Below, piece by piece: positions 39,859 through 48,979 of a stretch of 64,000 nt of DNA. Location: positions 1 to 64,000 of the forward strand of contig NZ_JAQTYM010000002.1 in assembly GCF_028688295.1 (NCBI RefSeq), read 5' to 3'. The position numbers were made by a program, and so were the translations under genes. Numbering within the stretch: position 1 is the stretch's first letter; the number at the start of each line of letters is the position of its first letter. The notes beneath the pieces were generated by a model. It did no database searches. It was not told the DNA's origin and saw nothing but the letters and a program-made list of their open reading frames with translations. Source of the DNA: Sulfuricurvum sp. (GTDB lineage: Bacteria; Campylobacterota; Campylobacteria; Campylobacterales; Sulfurimonadaceae).

Positions 39859-40952
39859 GCGCGCTCCGTTACGACCATTTGATAGAGTGCATACGTTAAT
39901 GGTTTGATATTGAGATTGATTGCCGAAGAGATCGGTGCAATAAATGCCGGTTTGGAGCGCTCATAAAACGCTTTGTCAAAATCGGCTTGTTCATACACCG
40001 GATACTCGTCGCTGAAAGCAAATCGGCTTTTTTTAACAGGATCAAGATTAACAAGTTTCAAAAACGCATTCGTTTTTTCGATTGCTTCTTCGGGGCTCAT
40101 CGCATCGGCGCGTGTAAGGGCAATGGCATAGTTACGTTCCGCTAAAAGAGGTGAGAATTTTTCAAGCTCTTGTTTGAGAGTTTCATATTGGTACTCAAGC
40201 TCATGGTACGATGCCAAATCAATCATAAACAAAAGGGTTTTTGTCCGCTCAATATGACGAAGGAATTTAAGTCCAAGACCTTTTCCCTCAGATGCTCCGC
40301 CAATAATCCCCGGAATATCCGCCATAATATACGAATCAAACTCACCGATATTAATCTGTCCGAGTTTCGGAGTCAGTGTCGTAAACTCATAGTTGGCTAC
40401 TTCAGGACGAGCGTTAGAGACTGTAGAGATCAAGGTCGATTTACCGACATTAGGGAATCCTACTAATCCGACATCCGCGATCAATTTAAGATCAAGTCGA
40501 AGAACACGCGTAATCGCAGGTTCACCCGGTTGAGCGTACATCGGTTTTTGGTTGGTAGAAGATTTAAAGTGAACGTTTCCAAGACCACCGCGTCCCCCTT
40601 CTAAAAAGAGAACCTCTTTACCGTCTTCGAGTAGATCCAATAAAATATCGCCTGTTTCAACATCCACGACTTGCGTTCCCGGAGGAACAACCACCACGAG
40701 ACGTTTACCGGCTTTACCCGCCATGTTGGAGCCTGCACCCGGTTGACCTTTATCGGCTTTGAGGTTTTTGTTCCCTTGGAAGTGTGCAAGGGTATGGGTG
40801 TTGTTGTCTACTTTGAAATAAACATCACCACCGCGACCGCCGTCACCACCGTTTGGACCACCTTGAAGGACATATTTCTCCCGTCTAAAAGCAACACACC
40901 CTGCTCCCCCTTTTCCAGAGGAGACGGTAATTTCTACACTATCACTAAACAT
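39855..40952 (-). CDS. obgE: GTPase ObgE/CgtA
   Basis: 365 aa from the ATG at 40952 preceded by AAGGACATCC; the track start is 9 codons longer. Gly-rich Obg fold with [19 protein letters not shown] and [14 protein letters not shown], then a G domain with [22 protein letters not shown] and a degenerate base-specificity motif (TRAD in place of NKxD). It acts in 50S maturation and stress control. The C-terminal OCT domain is lacking. Confidence 0.94.
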   Translation of the reverse strand: MFSDSVEITVSSGKGGAGCVAFRREKYVLQGGPNGGDGGRGGDVYFKVDNNTHTLAHFQGNKNLKADKGQPGAGSNMAGKAGKRLVVVVPPGTQVVDVETGDILLDLLEDGKEVLFLEGGRGGLGNVHFKSSTNQKPMYAQPGEPAITRVLRLDLKLIADVGLVGFPNVGKSTLISTVSNARPEVANYEFTTLTPKLGQINIGEFDSYIMADIPGIIGGASEGKGLGLKFLRHIERTKTLLFMIDLASYHELEYQYETLKQELEKFSPLLAERNYAIALTRADAMSPEEAIEKTNAFLKLVNLDPVKKSRFAFSDEYPVYEQADFDKAFYERSKPAFIAPISSAINLNIKPLTYALYQMVVTERA

Positions 40953-41071
40953 GGATGTCCTTAAAGTTGTTTTGAACATTTGCCTCTAATGAGACAACTA
41001 TTATTTGCTTAACACTGTACTTCGATTCTCAAGTACACGATTAAAAAGATAATTTAGGAAATGGATTCAAA

Positions 41072-41089
41072 ATCGGGCGATAGCCCGAT
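41072..41089 (-). terminator. Terminator after rpmA
   Basis: On the minus strand ATCGGGC-TATC-GCCCGAT is followed by TTTTG, 11 bases after the rpmA stop. It would cut or attenuate transcription between the ribosomal protein genes and obgE. Confidence 0.75.
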
Positions 41090-41100
41090 GTAAGTGAAAA

Positions 41101-41358
41101 TTATGCGGCAGGGATGATAGAGACTTGTTTGCGTTTTTTGTCTTTACGTTCAAATGCAACGATACCGTCAACCAACGCATACAATGTGTGGTCTTTACCC
41201 ATACCCATGTTTTTACCCGGGTGAACTTTTGTTCCGCGTTGACGGATAATAATATTACCCGCGCGTACCATTTCACCACCGTATTTTTTGACACCGAGTC
41301 TACGTCCCGCTGAGTCGCGGTTATTCTGTGTACTACCCTGACCTTTCTTATGAGCCAT
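41101..41358 (-). CDS. rpmA: 50S ribosomal protein L27
   Basis: 85 aa. [29 protein letters not shown] is the diagnostic N-terminus; it reaches the peptidyl-transferase centre. There is no N-terminal extension of the kind cleaved in Firmicutes. A ribosome site AGGAGG precedes it. Confidence 0.98.
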   Translation of the reverse strand: MAHKKGQGSTQNNRDSAGRRLGVKKYGGEMVRAGNIIIRQRGTKVHPGKNMGMGKDHTLYALVDGIVAFERKDKKRKQVSIIPAA

Positions 41359-41381
41359 GCTGTCCTCCTACTTTTAAATAA

Positions 41382-41690
41382 TTACGCAGCGATTTTAACG
41401 ATGCGAACGCGTGTGTGATCTCTTCTGAAACCACGCTTCAATTTACTGTCTTTACGACGACGTTTTTTGTAGATCACGACTTTACGGTCACGACCTTCAT
41501 TGATAACCTCAGCAGTAACAACAGCACCCTCAACAAATGGAGTACCAGTTTTAAGTTCACCGTTATTAACGGCAAGAACTTCTTTGATTTCGACGGTGGT
41601 TTTAGGATCAAGTCCCATTTTATCGAACAAAAGGATATCACCCTCTTGAACTTTATACTGTTTTCCGCCGTTTTTGATAATTGCGTACAT
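41382..41690 (-). CDS. rplU: 50S ribosomal protein L21
   Basis: 102 aa. [17 protein letters not shown] start and [24 protein letters not shown] end are standard for L21, which binds 23S rRNA. Forms the usual rplU-rpmA-obgE group. Confidence 0.98.
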   Translation of the reverse strand: MYAIIKNGGKQYKVQEGDILLFDKMGLDPKTTVEIKEVLAVNNGELKTGTPFVEGAVVTAEVINEGRDRKVVIYKKRRRKDSKLKRGFRRDHTRVRIVKIAA

Positions 41691-41751
41691 TAGCGTTCCT
41701 TACTTACAAGTCTACAAAAAGTGGCGAATTATAGCCAACGTTTATTTAAGC

Positions 41752-42123
41752 TTAAATTAAAGCGATTGCATCGATCTCAACAAGTGCATTTTTTGGCAAT
41801 GTTTTCACAGCTACGGTGGAGCGCGCTGGCTTATGATCACCAAATGCATCTCCGTAAATAGCGTTAACAACTGCAAAGTCATCCATATCTGCCAAAAAGA
41901 TCGTTGTTTTAATTACTTTATTAAATGAACTCCCCGATGCATCCAAAACCGCTTTAAGATTGGAAATCACTTGAACACATTGTTCGCTAACTGTACCATT
42001 TATCATCTCACCTGAAGGCTTTAGTGCAATCTGCCCTGATGTAAATACCATTCCATTGGCAACAATTGCTTGTGAGTACGGTCCTATTGCAGCAGGTGCA
42101 TTATGAGTTTGAATGTATTCCAT
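41752..42123 (-). CDS. ridA: RidA family enamine/imine deaminase
   Basis: 123 aa from the ATG at 42123 (AAAGGAAAAT upstream); the track start is 13 codons longer. [22 protein letters not shown] and the key Arg in [12 protein letters not shown] plus VEIDAIALI are RidA hallmarks. It hydrolyses reactive 2-aminoacrylate-type intermediates from PLP enzymes. It starts right after the thioredoxin-like gene. Confidence 0.93.
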   Translation of the reverse strand: MEYIQTHNAPAAIGPYSQAIVANGMVFTSGQIALKPSGEMINGTVSEQCVQVISNLKAVLDASGSSFNKVIKTTIFLADMDDFAVVNAIYGDAFGDHKPARSTVAVKTLPKNALVEIDAIALI

Positions 42124-42124
42124 A

Positions 42125-42526
42125 TTATTTTCCTTTATTGTATCGGTTAATAGCATCATCAAGAATCGATTGGTAATCTTCGACAGGCCAATATCCCGGC
42201 ATTGAGTAAATCACTTTTCCATTGGCATCTAAAAAATAGTTCATTGGAACCATTTTTGCCGTTAAGTTTTTCGGATAAATACTTTTGTCACGTGTGACGT
42301 GAACCATTACAAACTTTGAATTTAATTTTGAAATGACATCCTGATCTTGAAGCGTTGTTTGTTCAAGCTTACGGCACCATCGACATTGCTCACTCGTGAT
42401 AAGTACCAATAAAGGTTTTGACTCTTTTTTAGCTTTAGCCGATGCAGCAGCAAATGTATCCTGCCATACGATGTCAGTTCCAAAGAGGCTTGTCATTAAT
42501 AGCACCAATAAAACTACTTTTTTCAT
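42125..42526 (-). CDS. Periplasmic thioredoxin-like protein
   Basis: 133 aa. Signal peptide [17 protein letters not shown], then a thioredoxin_7/DUF255-type fold with active-site CRWC in [15 protein letters not shown] (~47) and a cis-Pro-like [12 protein letters not shown]. Probably a periplasmic thiol-disulfide protein; substrate unknown. Sits between dapE and ridA with short gaps. Confidence 0.83.
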   Translation of the reverse strand: MKKVVLLVLLMTSLFGTDIVWQDTFAAASAKAKKESKPLLVLITSEQCRWCRKLEQTTLQDQDVISKLNSKFVMVHVTRDKSIYPKNLTAKMVPMNYFLDANGKVIYSMPGYWPVEDYQSILDDAINRYNKGK

Positions 42527-42555
42527 TATTTACCCTTTTCGTGTAAAACGGAATT

Positions 42556-43653
42556 TTAGCGAAAATTATCAATCAACTTTGTAAAAACAGTGTAAAGATT
42601 TCTCACTTCGTCTATCGATGTACGCTCATTAGGAGCATGAATTGTGTCGTTAATAACTCCAAATTCGATGACATCAATTCCATACCATGCCACGAAACGT
42701 GCATCTGATGTCCCTCCTGCAGTCGATTTTTTCGGCATAACTCCACATGTCTCATATATAGATTTCATGAGTGTTTGTACAATTAGCGTATTTGCATCGG
42801 TCACAAACGGGTGGGCTGATTGATCAAGACTTAGCGTGTAATCTAACCCTTTGAGATGTGAGGCGATAAAAAATGCTATTTTTTCTTTATCGGTGCAAGT
42901 AGAATTTCTGACATTAAACATCATTTTCAGTTTTCCGGGTGAAACATTCGTTGTCTCAATTCCTGCACGAATATCGGTGATCACAATCTGACTTGGGGCG
43001 AAATACTCATCCCCTTCATCCAAAAAAGCACCTGCAATCTTAGAAAGAACTGGTGCAATTTGATGGACGGGGTTGATCGCTTTTTCAGGATAAGCAGCAT
43101 GTCCCTGTTTTCCCGTAATTTCAATCACTCCATTAATAGAGCCGCGACGGCCAACTTTGATTGCATCACCAAATTTTTCTTCACACGTCGGTTCGGCTAC
43201 AACAACAGCATCCGGTAGAAGATTCTGTTCTTTAAGATATGTTAATACCTCAACTGTCCCGTATTTTGCAGGTCCCTCTTCATCGGATGTCAATAGAATT
43301 GAAAGAGTGCCGTTAAAATCGTGTGCTTCTTTAAGTGCTTGGGTAAAAGCCGCCACACCACTTTTCATATCCTGTGCACCACGTGCATAAATATACCCCT
43401 CAATCTCGGTTGCTACAAACGGATCACTATTCCACCCCTCCCCTGAGGGGACAACATCGACATGTCCGGCGAAGCAGAGGTGTTTTCCTTCTCCGAAACG
43501 ACGGTAAGCAAAAAGATTTTTCACCCCTTCTTTATCGATTCGGATTATCTCAAAATCATGCAGATACTCTGACAAAAATTCAAAAATTCCACCATCTTCG
43601 GGAGTGACACTCGGTGATTCCAAAAGATGCTTAAATAGCTCTATAACGTTCAA
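42556..43653 (-). CDS. dapE: Succinyl-diaminopimelate desuccinylase
   Basis: 365 aa M20-family metallohydrolase. Metal ligands in CFAGHVDVVPSG, GAQDMKSGVAAF and TSDEEGPA, and the late GGTSDARFV and GVINDTIHAPNE. It releases succinate to give LL-diaminopimelate for lysine and peptidoglycan. Overlaps the MutS-like gene (ATGA). Confidence 0.95.
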   Translation of the reverse strand: MNVIELFKHLLESPSVTPEDGGIFEFLSEYLHDFEIIRIDKEGVKNLFAYRRFGEGKHLCFAGHVDVVPSGEGWNSDPFVATEIEGYIYARGAQDMKSGVAAFTQALKEAHDFNGTLSILLTSDEEGPAKYGTVEVLTYLKEQNLLPDAVVVAEPTCEEKFGDAIKVGRRGSINGVIEITGKQGHAAYPEKAINPVHQIAPVLSKIAGAFLDEGDEYFAPSQIVITDIRAGIETTNVSPGKLKMMFNVRNSTCTDKEKIAFFIASHLKGLDYTLSLDQSAHPFVTDANTLIVQTLMKSIYETCGVMPKKSTAGGTSDARFVAWYGIDVIEFGVINDTIHAPNERTSIDEVRNLYTVFTKLIDNFR

Positions 43654-45686
43654 TGTCCATCCTCTTTTAATTGCGTCTCATATTCTAGACGTAAACCATT
43701 CGGTGTCATTATAAAACCTTGCAGTTTGATTTTGCCTTGCGAAATTTGACGAGAATGGGTTTCACATATAGGGATAAGATGATGATGCTCTTTTAAAGCG
43801 GGATTTTTTTGCAGATTTCGAACCAACGCTCCGCAGATGACGCATTCAGATGCCACCACTTCACGATAGCGTTTAATATACTCTTTTTGATTACCCAATT
43901 CGAGGACATCGTATTCTTTGGCTAAGCTCTCTCGTAGCCGCGCAGCATTTTGTAAAAAATGGGGGTTCATATGGAGAGATTCGGCAAATTCTAATCCATA
44001 CACACTGCTTCCCCGCCCAGATTTTAGAATACGATCATAGACCAACCGATCACTTCCTTCATCATACCGTACACTCAAATGTAAATGCACTACTTCACGT
44101 AAACGGCTGAGCTCACTGACCATAGAGAGCTGATGTAAATGTGTTGTCATTAAAAACAGGCACCCTTTTTTATTCAATTCTATTATTGTACTCGCGACGA
44201 TGGCTACTGCCGAGAGTGTTTCAGTACCATGACTTATTTCATCACCCAAGACAAGAGAGCGAGATGTTGCACGCGTGAAAATTGTGTTAAGTTCTAACAT
44301 CTCCACCCCAAAGGTTGAGAGTGATTTTGCTACATTATCACGTGATTGAATACGCGTATAAATCCCATCAAACAGCGAAAATTTCATTCCCTTCGCCGGA
44401 ACAAAAAATCCAGCTTGAGCCAAAGTCACGGCGATACCGATACTTTTCATTAGAGAAGATTTCCCGCTGGAGTTAATTCCATACAGCAATACACCTCGGA
44501 TATTGGCTCCATCATGTACTTTAGAATCCAACATTACCGTATCAGGATAGGGTAAATCAACATGATCACGATTCCCCATCACAATATCATTCGCGACATA
44601 AGATATTCCCTGAGATTCAATCAATAAATGACGTAAACCGCTTATTTGCAAAAAGTTTTCATCACATGAATCCACAAGAGATGGACGTGTAAGTGCGTAT
44701 TTTTGAGCATTAATCGCCGAAGAAACAGCTACATCCACCTGCGCGATCCAGTCAATGGTAGTGTGGACGAACTGAGTTTGACTTAGCAGCCACTGACGAT
44801 TATAATAATTATTTTTAAGCTCTATCTCCCATCCTTCCAATAGTGTCTCTGATGGAAGAATAAAATTTAATTTATGTCTGACACAATACGCTTGTATTTC
44901 AATCATAAAAATACATGCATTGTAAAAATCGTTAAATCGATCTTTTTGACGTTCTTGCAACCTTTGCCATAAAAGCTCTAAATCACCGATATGAAGCAAT
45001 TTTTCTTGAAGCCATAGTGAGTGCGGATTCACTATTTCAATCCAATCGAACCGTTTTTGAATTTCTTGAGACTCTCTAATAGGCAAAAAAAGTCGAAAAC
45101 GACCTAATCTTTTTCCCATAGGAGTAGACATGGTTAAAAAAAGGGTAGAAATGGTTGAAATGCGCAAATCAGCACTGGTCATTTCAAGCTGTTCTAAAGC
45201 ATTATTACCGAGTTCCATTAATTGTGGTGTTTCTAAAATCTTGGGAAGTGTATAGGGAACAAAATTCTTGTGCTTAGTTTGATAGTATGCCATCAAAGCT
45301 AGAGCTTGGGAACATAGCGGCCGAATTTCTAAATTTAAATGTTCAATCGGGCTTAATAGAGATTGGAGATTGAACATCGCTTGAAATAGCGTGTTTTGTT
45401 CGTCTAACTCAAATATTTGCTCATCATAGGTGATTACAAAAGTCGTAAAACTACTCGCTACATCATCAAAAAGTTTCCTTGATGATGCACCAATAATCAA
45501 GTGCGTACAGTTTGTCACAAATAATAAATGCAATAAACGATCAATAGCACTGTAAGGGTGAGACGGTTCAGCCTCAATTTCACACATCCACCCTTTTAGC
45601 CCGCTGGGCTCAAACATAGCCAAACCAATCGAATACCCAAAGCTATCATAGTTGATAAAGATGGAAGCTTGAGCCTCTAAAATCAT
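43650..45686 (-). CDS. MutS-family protein with C-terminal HNH-like domain (MutS7-like, no recognition domain)
   Basis: 678 aa. The first ~130 residues look like MutS domain II, followed by the lever/core (~165-390) with GNNALEQLEM, and the ATPase with Walker A GINSSGKSS (~404), LSTFGVEMLELN, LVLGDEISHGTETLSAVAI and THLHQL. The last ~65 residues contain CVIC (~614), a HHH (~631) and ICETHSRQISQGKIKLQG, which resembles a degenerate HNH nuclease. MutS with an HNH tail is the MutS7 subfamily, reported from epsilon-proteobacteria, giant viruses and octocoral mitochondria. Domain I, which reads mismatches with Phe-x-Glu, is not visible, and no ORF upstream supplies it. It may act on branched DNA rather than mismatches. 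Confidence 0.83.
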   Translation of the reverse strand: MILEAQASIFINYDSFGYSIGLAMFEPSGLKGWMCEIEAEPSHPYSAIDRLLHLLFVTNCTHLIIGASSRKLFDDVASSFTTFVITYDEQIFELDEQNTLFQAMFNLQSLLSPIEHLNLEIRPLCSQALALMAYYQTKHKNFVPYTLPKILETPQLMELGNNALEQLEMTSADLRISTISTLFLTMSTPMGKRLGRFRLFLPIRESQEIQKRFDWIEIVNPHSLWLQEKLLHIGDLELLWQRLQERQKDRFNDFYNACIFMIEIQAYCVRHKLNFILPSETLLEGWEIELKNNYYNRQWLLSQTQFVHTTIDWIAQVDVAVSSAINAQKYALTRPSLVDSCDENFLQISGLRHLLIESQGISYVANDIVMGNRDHVDLPYPDTVMLDSKVHDGANIRGVLLYGINSSGKSSLMKSIGIAVTLAQAGFFVPAKGMKFSLFDGIYTRIQSRDNVAKSLSTFGVEMLELNTIFTRATSRSLVLGDEISHGTETLSAVAIVASTIIELNKKGCLFLMTTHLHQLSMVSELSRLREVVHLHLSVRYDEGSDRLVYDRILKSGRGSSVYGLEFAESLHMNPHFLQNAARLRESLAKEYDVLELGNQKEYIKRYREVVASECVICGALVRNLQKNPALKEHHHLIPICETHSRQISQGKIKLQGFIMTPNGLRLEYETQLKEDGH

Positions 45687-45777
45687 GACTGCACCACGTT
45701 TATTAAATTAAGGAACTATTTTATCAAATAAGATGCAAAAATAAAAAAATTTACTTTTATTTAAGTAAGAATCGAGT

Positions 45778-45783
45778 TATAAT
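45778..45783 (+). promoter_or_regulatory. -10 element ahead of the PAS gene
   Basis: TATAAT within GAGTTATAATCGC, 40 bases before the ATG and following a T/A-rich tract. No recognisable -35, as is usual in this phylum. Confidence 0.5.
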
Positions 45784-45822
45784 CGCACTTTTATATTCTA
45801 ATCTAAGTTTAGGAGATGCCAA

Positions 45823-46236
45823 ATGAAACGACCTAACCCCATAAACGAAGAAGTATTATTTGATGGACGAAGTTTGATTTCCGAAACTGATACTAAAGGT
45901 ATTATAACCTATGTCAACCGTAAATTTACAGAAATGACACTCTACTCAGCCGTCGAAGCCGTCGGACAACCACATAGTATCTTGCGTCATCCGGATATGC
46001 CTAAAGCAGGATTTGAAGGGATGTGGAAAGTTATTCAGAGTGGGAAAATTTGGGAAGGGTATGTTAAGAACCTTCGTAAAGACGGTAAATTTTACTGGGT
46101 TGTTGTCCATATTGTCCCAAAACTTGATGAAACGGGAGAAATTATCGGTTATATTGCATCACGTAAAATGCCCGATCGAAACCGTCTTAAAATAGTCGAA
46201 GAACAATACAAAGAGTTACTCGCACAAGAACATTAA
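45823..46236 (+). CDS. Single PAS-domain redox/energy-taxis protein (CetB/Aer-type)
   Basis: 137 aa, a lone PAS domain: SLISETDTKGIITYVNRKF, SILRHPDMP, GKIWEGYVKNLRKDGKFYWV and IGYIASRKMP closely follow the FAD-binding PAS of Aer and of Campylobacter CetB. With no output domain it must pass its signal to a partner, in Campylobacter the membrane chemoreceptor CetA. No such receptor is adjacent, so the partner is elsewhere. AGGAGATG precedes the start. Confidence 0.83.
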   Translation: MKRPNPINEEVLFDGRSLISETDTKGIITYVNRKFTEMTLYSAVEAVGQPHSILRHPDMPKAGFEGMWKVIQSGKIWEGYVKNLRKDGKFYWVVVHIVPKLDETGEIIGYIASRKMPDRNRLKIVEEQYKELLAQEH

Positions 46237-46242
46237 TTTAGA

Positions 46243-46527
46243 TTATTTTTTTACCTGCATTGCAATCTCTCGCATAACACAAAAAAGTTCCTCTTTAGTA
46301 TCAAAACGGAGTTCTACTCGATTGAGCGGAACCTCTCCCACTGGATCAAAATCGCAAACCAATACATAGGCTTCAAGCGTTATTTGATTCGCTTTTAACT
46401 CAGCCCATTCTAATGATACCGATGCACTTTCACCACCTGCGTGGATCAAAGCAGCCGGATAGAGGCGAGTAATTTTTCCTAAATCAATCTCTTGGTCGTT
46501 GGATACAAATATCATCTTATTTTTCAT
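46243..46527 (-). CDS. Hypothetical protein, 94 aa
   Basis: The ATG at 46527 overlaps the MFS gene stop (ATGA); the track start is 12 codons upstream. A small soluble alpha/beta protein (KITRLYPAALIHAGGES, ELRFDTKEELFCVMREIA) without metal or catalytic motifs. I do not recognise it. Coupling suggests a role with the transporter. Confidence 0.7.
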   Translation of the reverse strand: MKNKMIFVSNDQEIDLGKITRLYPAALIHAGGESASVSLEWAELKANQITLEAYVLVCDFDPVGEVPLNRVELRFDTKEELFCVMREIAMQVKK

Positions 46528-47729
46528 CCGATCTCCTCTAAAGTGTATGTACGTCGTATCCATCTGTAATAAAAGGCAGCCAAAGCAAAGACAGATCCCA
46601 AAAACAAGGTAATCATCCCTAAAGAGAGCCCTAAAACGGCTAAATATCCTATTAGCAAAGAGACAAATGCCCCTACTCCTAAAAAAATCATATCATTATA
46701 TGCGATAACACGACCATAAAAATTACTATCTGTATGATGTTGCAATAGTGTATATGTATACGACCACAAGGTTGTTGTTACAAATCCGACACCCACAGAA
46801 GCAACCAGTGAGAGATAAAAATCATCAATGACTAAAGCCCAAAACATTATAGATGCTGCTTCAGCGAGCAATAATAGACCTAATCGTGAATTATTAATCC
46901 AATTCCCTAACACCATCGGACCGATGACAAGCCCAAATGCCCTTGCTGCATTAAGCAAACCAATTCCTAAAGAGACCGCAATAATTTGAGCATAAAAATG
47001 TTTTGCTGCTAATGCTACCAAAGCATCAAATGCCGTAAATCCAATAATGGCATGAAGAATCATCAAATGCAAAACAATAGGATGATTACGTATGTAACTA
47101 AAAGCCTCTCTCATCATAAAACCTAATTTTGCACTATTTTTCGAAAATTCAATCTCTATATTAAGGGATGATAGTAAAAAAAGGACGATAACAAATAATC
47201 CGGCATCCAGTAAAAAAGCGGTAGTAACACCTACCCAATAAACAACCAAACCACTTAAAGCCATACCGAATGTATACGATAGAGACCAGATAATCGAGTG
47301 AATTTCATTAGCAGTCTGAAGTGATTTACCTTCTAAAATTCGAGGAAGCAACGACATCTCTACCGTAAAATGAAAACTTGATGCCCCCATACGAATAAAA
47401 ACCAATACATATAACAGCCATAACATTCCAACATTATCAACCGTGATGAGAGTAAGGGTAGAAAAAATTTCTATAATGGTCAAAATTATCATAAGTCGTT
47501 TTGGATGAATACGATCAAGTATAACACCACTCAATGGTGCTTGAAAAACTCCGGGAAGAAAGTGAAGGGCAGCAACCAAGGCGATTGTTGAAGCATCCGC
47601 TCCCATTTGGATTAAGAGTGTATAAATCGCGACATTACTAAACCATGCACCAAAATAAGCAAGCAGTTGAATAAAAGAGAGGCGACGAAGCAGCGGTTCA
47701 CGCCGTAAAAGGGAAAAATAACGTTTCAT
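46524..47729 (-). CDS. MFS transporter
   Basis: 401 aa, about 12 membrane helices. FSNVAIYTLLIQMGADAST, the loop PLSGVILDRIHPKRLMII (MFS motif A position) and a second-half VIGPMVLGNWINNSRLGL fit the MFS_3/enterobactin-exporter-like group. A drug or siderophore exporter is possible but the substrate cannot be told. Divergent from flaG. Confidence 0.87.
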   Translation of the reverse strand: MKRYFSLLRREPLLRRLSFIQLLAYFGAWFSNVAIYTLLIQMGADASTIALVAALHFLPGVFQAPLSGVILDRIHPKRLMIILTIIEIFSTLTLITVDNVGMLWLLYVLVFIRMGASSFHFTVEMSLLPRILEGKSLQTANEIHSIIWSLSYTFGMALSGLVVYWVGVTTAFLLDAGLFVIVLFLLSSLNIEIEFSKNSAKLGFMMREAFSYIRNHPIVLHLMILHAIIGFTAFDALVALAAKHFYAQIIAVSLGIGLLNAARAFGLVIGPMVLGNWINNSRLGLLLLAEAASIMFWALVIDDFYLSLVASVGVGFVTTTLWSYTYTLLQHHTDSNFYGRVIAYNDMIFLGVGAFVSLLIGYLAVLGLSLGMITLFLGSVFALAAFYYRWIRRTYTLEEIG

Positions 47730-47754
47730 AAATGCAAGAATATCATGTGAAGGT

Positions 47755-47781
47755 TAAAGTTTTTATTGAGCTGGTCGATTT
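47755..47781 (+). promoter_or_regulatory. Sigma-28 (FliA)-type promoter of flaG
   Basis: TAAAGTTT, 11 bases, GTCGATTT. The -35 is identical to the enteric FliA consensus TAAAGTTT and the -10 keeps the CGAT core. It lies 40 bases before the flaG ATG, fitting late flagellar expression. Confidence 0.7.
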
Positions 47782-47821
47782 AGGGAGTAGAAATGTTTTA
47801 GGTATCTCAAGGAGAAGTATC

Positions 47822-48217
47822 ATGGAAATATTGCAAACTACTGCCAAAATGCAGCAAAGTCAAGCAACTGCCCAAAAACCTGCTGCCACAGAATTGCAAA
47901 ATACGCAAAGTGTTCAAGAAATTCAAAAGGCTCAGATTAATCAAGACAAAGTCAGTCAAACTGACAATGAGCAAAAAACAACTAAGATTGATTCACAAAA
48001 AGATATGGATAAATTGATCGATCAACTCAATCGTTCTCTTGATCCGTTCAACACGTCACTAAAATTCGGTTTTGACAACACTTCAGAGGATTTTTACGTC
48101 TCTGTAATTGAAACTAAAAGTAATCGTTTACTTAGACGTTTTCCATTAGAACAGGCGGAGCAATTATTGCCAAAAATGCAAGAAGTCAATGGGCTATTAT
48201 TCGATCAAAAAGGGTAA
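47822..48217 (+). CDS. flaG: FlaG family flagellar protein
   Basis: 131 aa from the ATG at 47822 after AAGGAGAAG; the track start at 47732 would translate the promoter. A Gln/Lys/Thr-rich disordered first half (~1-65) precedes the FlaG domain: LDQLNRSLDPFNTSLKFGFDNTSEDFYVSVIETKSNRLLRRFP. FlaG influences filament length. Followed directly by fliS, without fliD. Confidence 0.88.
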   Translation: MEILQTTAKMQQSQATAQKPAATELQNTQSVQEIQKAQINQDKVSQTDNEQKTTKIDSQKDMDKLIDQLNRSLDPFNTSLKFGFDNTSEDFYVSVIETKSNRLLRRFPLEQAEQLLPKMQEVNGLLFDQKG

Positions 48218-48274
48218 TGAACCCACTCAAAGTTATACTTTAAATTATTTTTCGATGACATTAAAGGGATATTT

Positions 48275-48655
48275 ATGTACACTAATTTAGCTTACAATGC
48301 TTACACACAAAATAATATCGGTGTTGAATCACCTGAAAAACTTATTCAAATGATGTATGAGGGGATTTTACGCTTCAACATGCAGGCCAAACGCTCTATT
48401 GGTGACAATGATATTGAAAGACGTACTTATTGGATCAACCGTTCCAATGCAGTTTTAACTGAATTAATCAATATTTTGGATTACAACCAAGGTGAAATTT
48501 CGCATTATCTTGCAGGCCTTTACAGCTATCAACTTCGACTTCTCAGTGAAGCAAATCTTTATAATAATAGCACTAAACTAGATGAAGTAACCCAAGTATT
48601 CAAAGGACTTCTAGAAGCGTGGAAAGAGAGTACTAATGTGGCTAACCAAGCTTAA
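48275..48655 (+). CDS. fliS: Flagellin export chaperone FliS
   Basis: 126 aa. YTNLAYNAYTQNNIGVESPEKLIQMMYEGILRF is the classic FliS start; the rest is the four-helix bundle that caps the flagellin C-terminus before export. Overlaps the next gene by 20 bp. Confidence 0.95.
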   Translation: MYTNLAYNAYTQNNIGVESPEKLIQMMYEGILRFNMQAKRSIGDNDIERRTYWINRSNAVLTELINILDYNQGEISHYLAGLYSYQLRLLSEANLYNNSTKLDEVTQVFKGLLEAWKESTNVANQA

Positions 48656-48890
48656 AACTGCTCTGGTTCTCGAAGAAATTGATCGGATCTCCGTATTAAT
48701 TAACGAAATGCCTAAATTTGAGACACTTAAACAAATGGAAGAAGCAGCTTACCTTCTCCAACAAAGTAAAATTCTCTTAGAACAAAAGAAAATCCAAACA
48801 GCACAAACGCTACAACAACTCAAGAATAGCTTGGATTTTCTCAAATCTACTGAAGCCCAGCAAACACATTCATTAAATCTAAAATTTTAA
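48636..48890 (+). CDS. Small helical protein, possible FliT-type chaperone
   Basis: 84 aa, almost entirely helical and Gln/Leu/Lys rich. No motif I can name. Its position immediately after and overlapping fliS, its size and helical nature match FliT-like export chaperones, an assignment by context only. Confidence 0.6.
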   Translation: MWLTKLKTALVLEEIDRISVLINEMPKFETLKQMEEAAYLLQQSKILLEQKKIQTAQTLQQLKNSLDFLKSTEAQQTHSLNLKF

Positions 48891-48913
48891 CCCTTTTCTC
48901 ACCATTTTTTTGA

Positions 48914-48952
48914 TAAAATCGCGCTATTCACTCCACACTGTATAAATGGAGT
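48914..48952 (+). promoter_or_regulatory. argG promoter and leader hairpin
   Basis: A -10 candidate TAAAAT (48914-48919, in TTGATAAAATCGC) is followed by ACTCCA (48930-48935) and TGGAGT (48947-48952), an inverted repeat in the likely 5' leader of argG. Confidence 0.4.
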
Positions 48953-48979
48953 ATGGGTATCAATGATAAGGATGCATGT

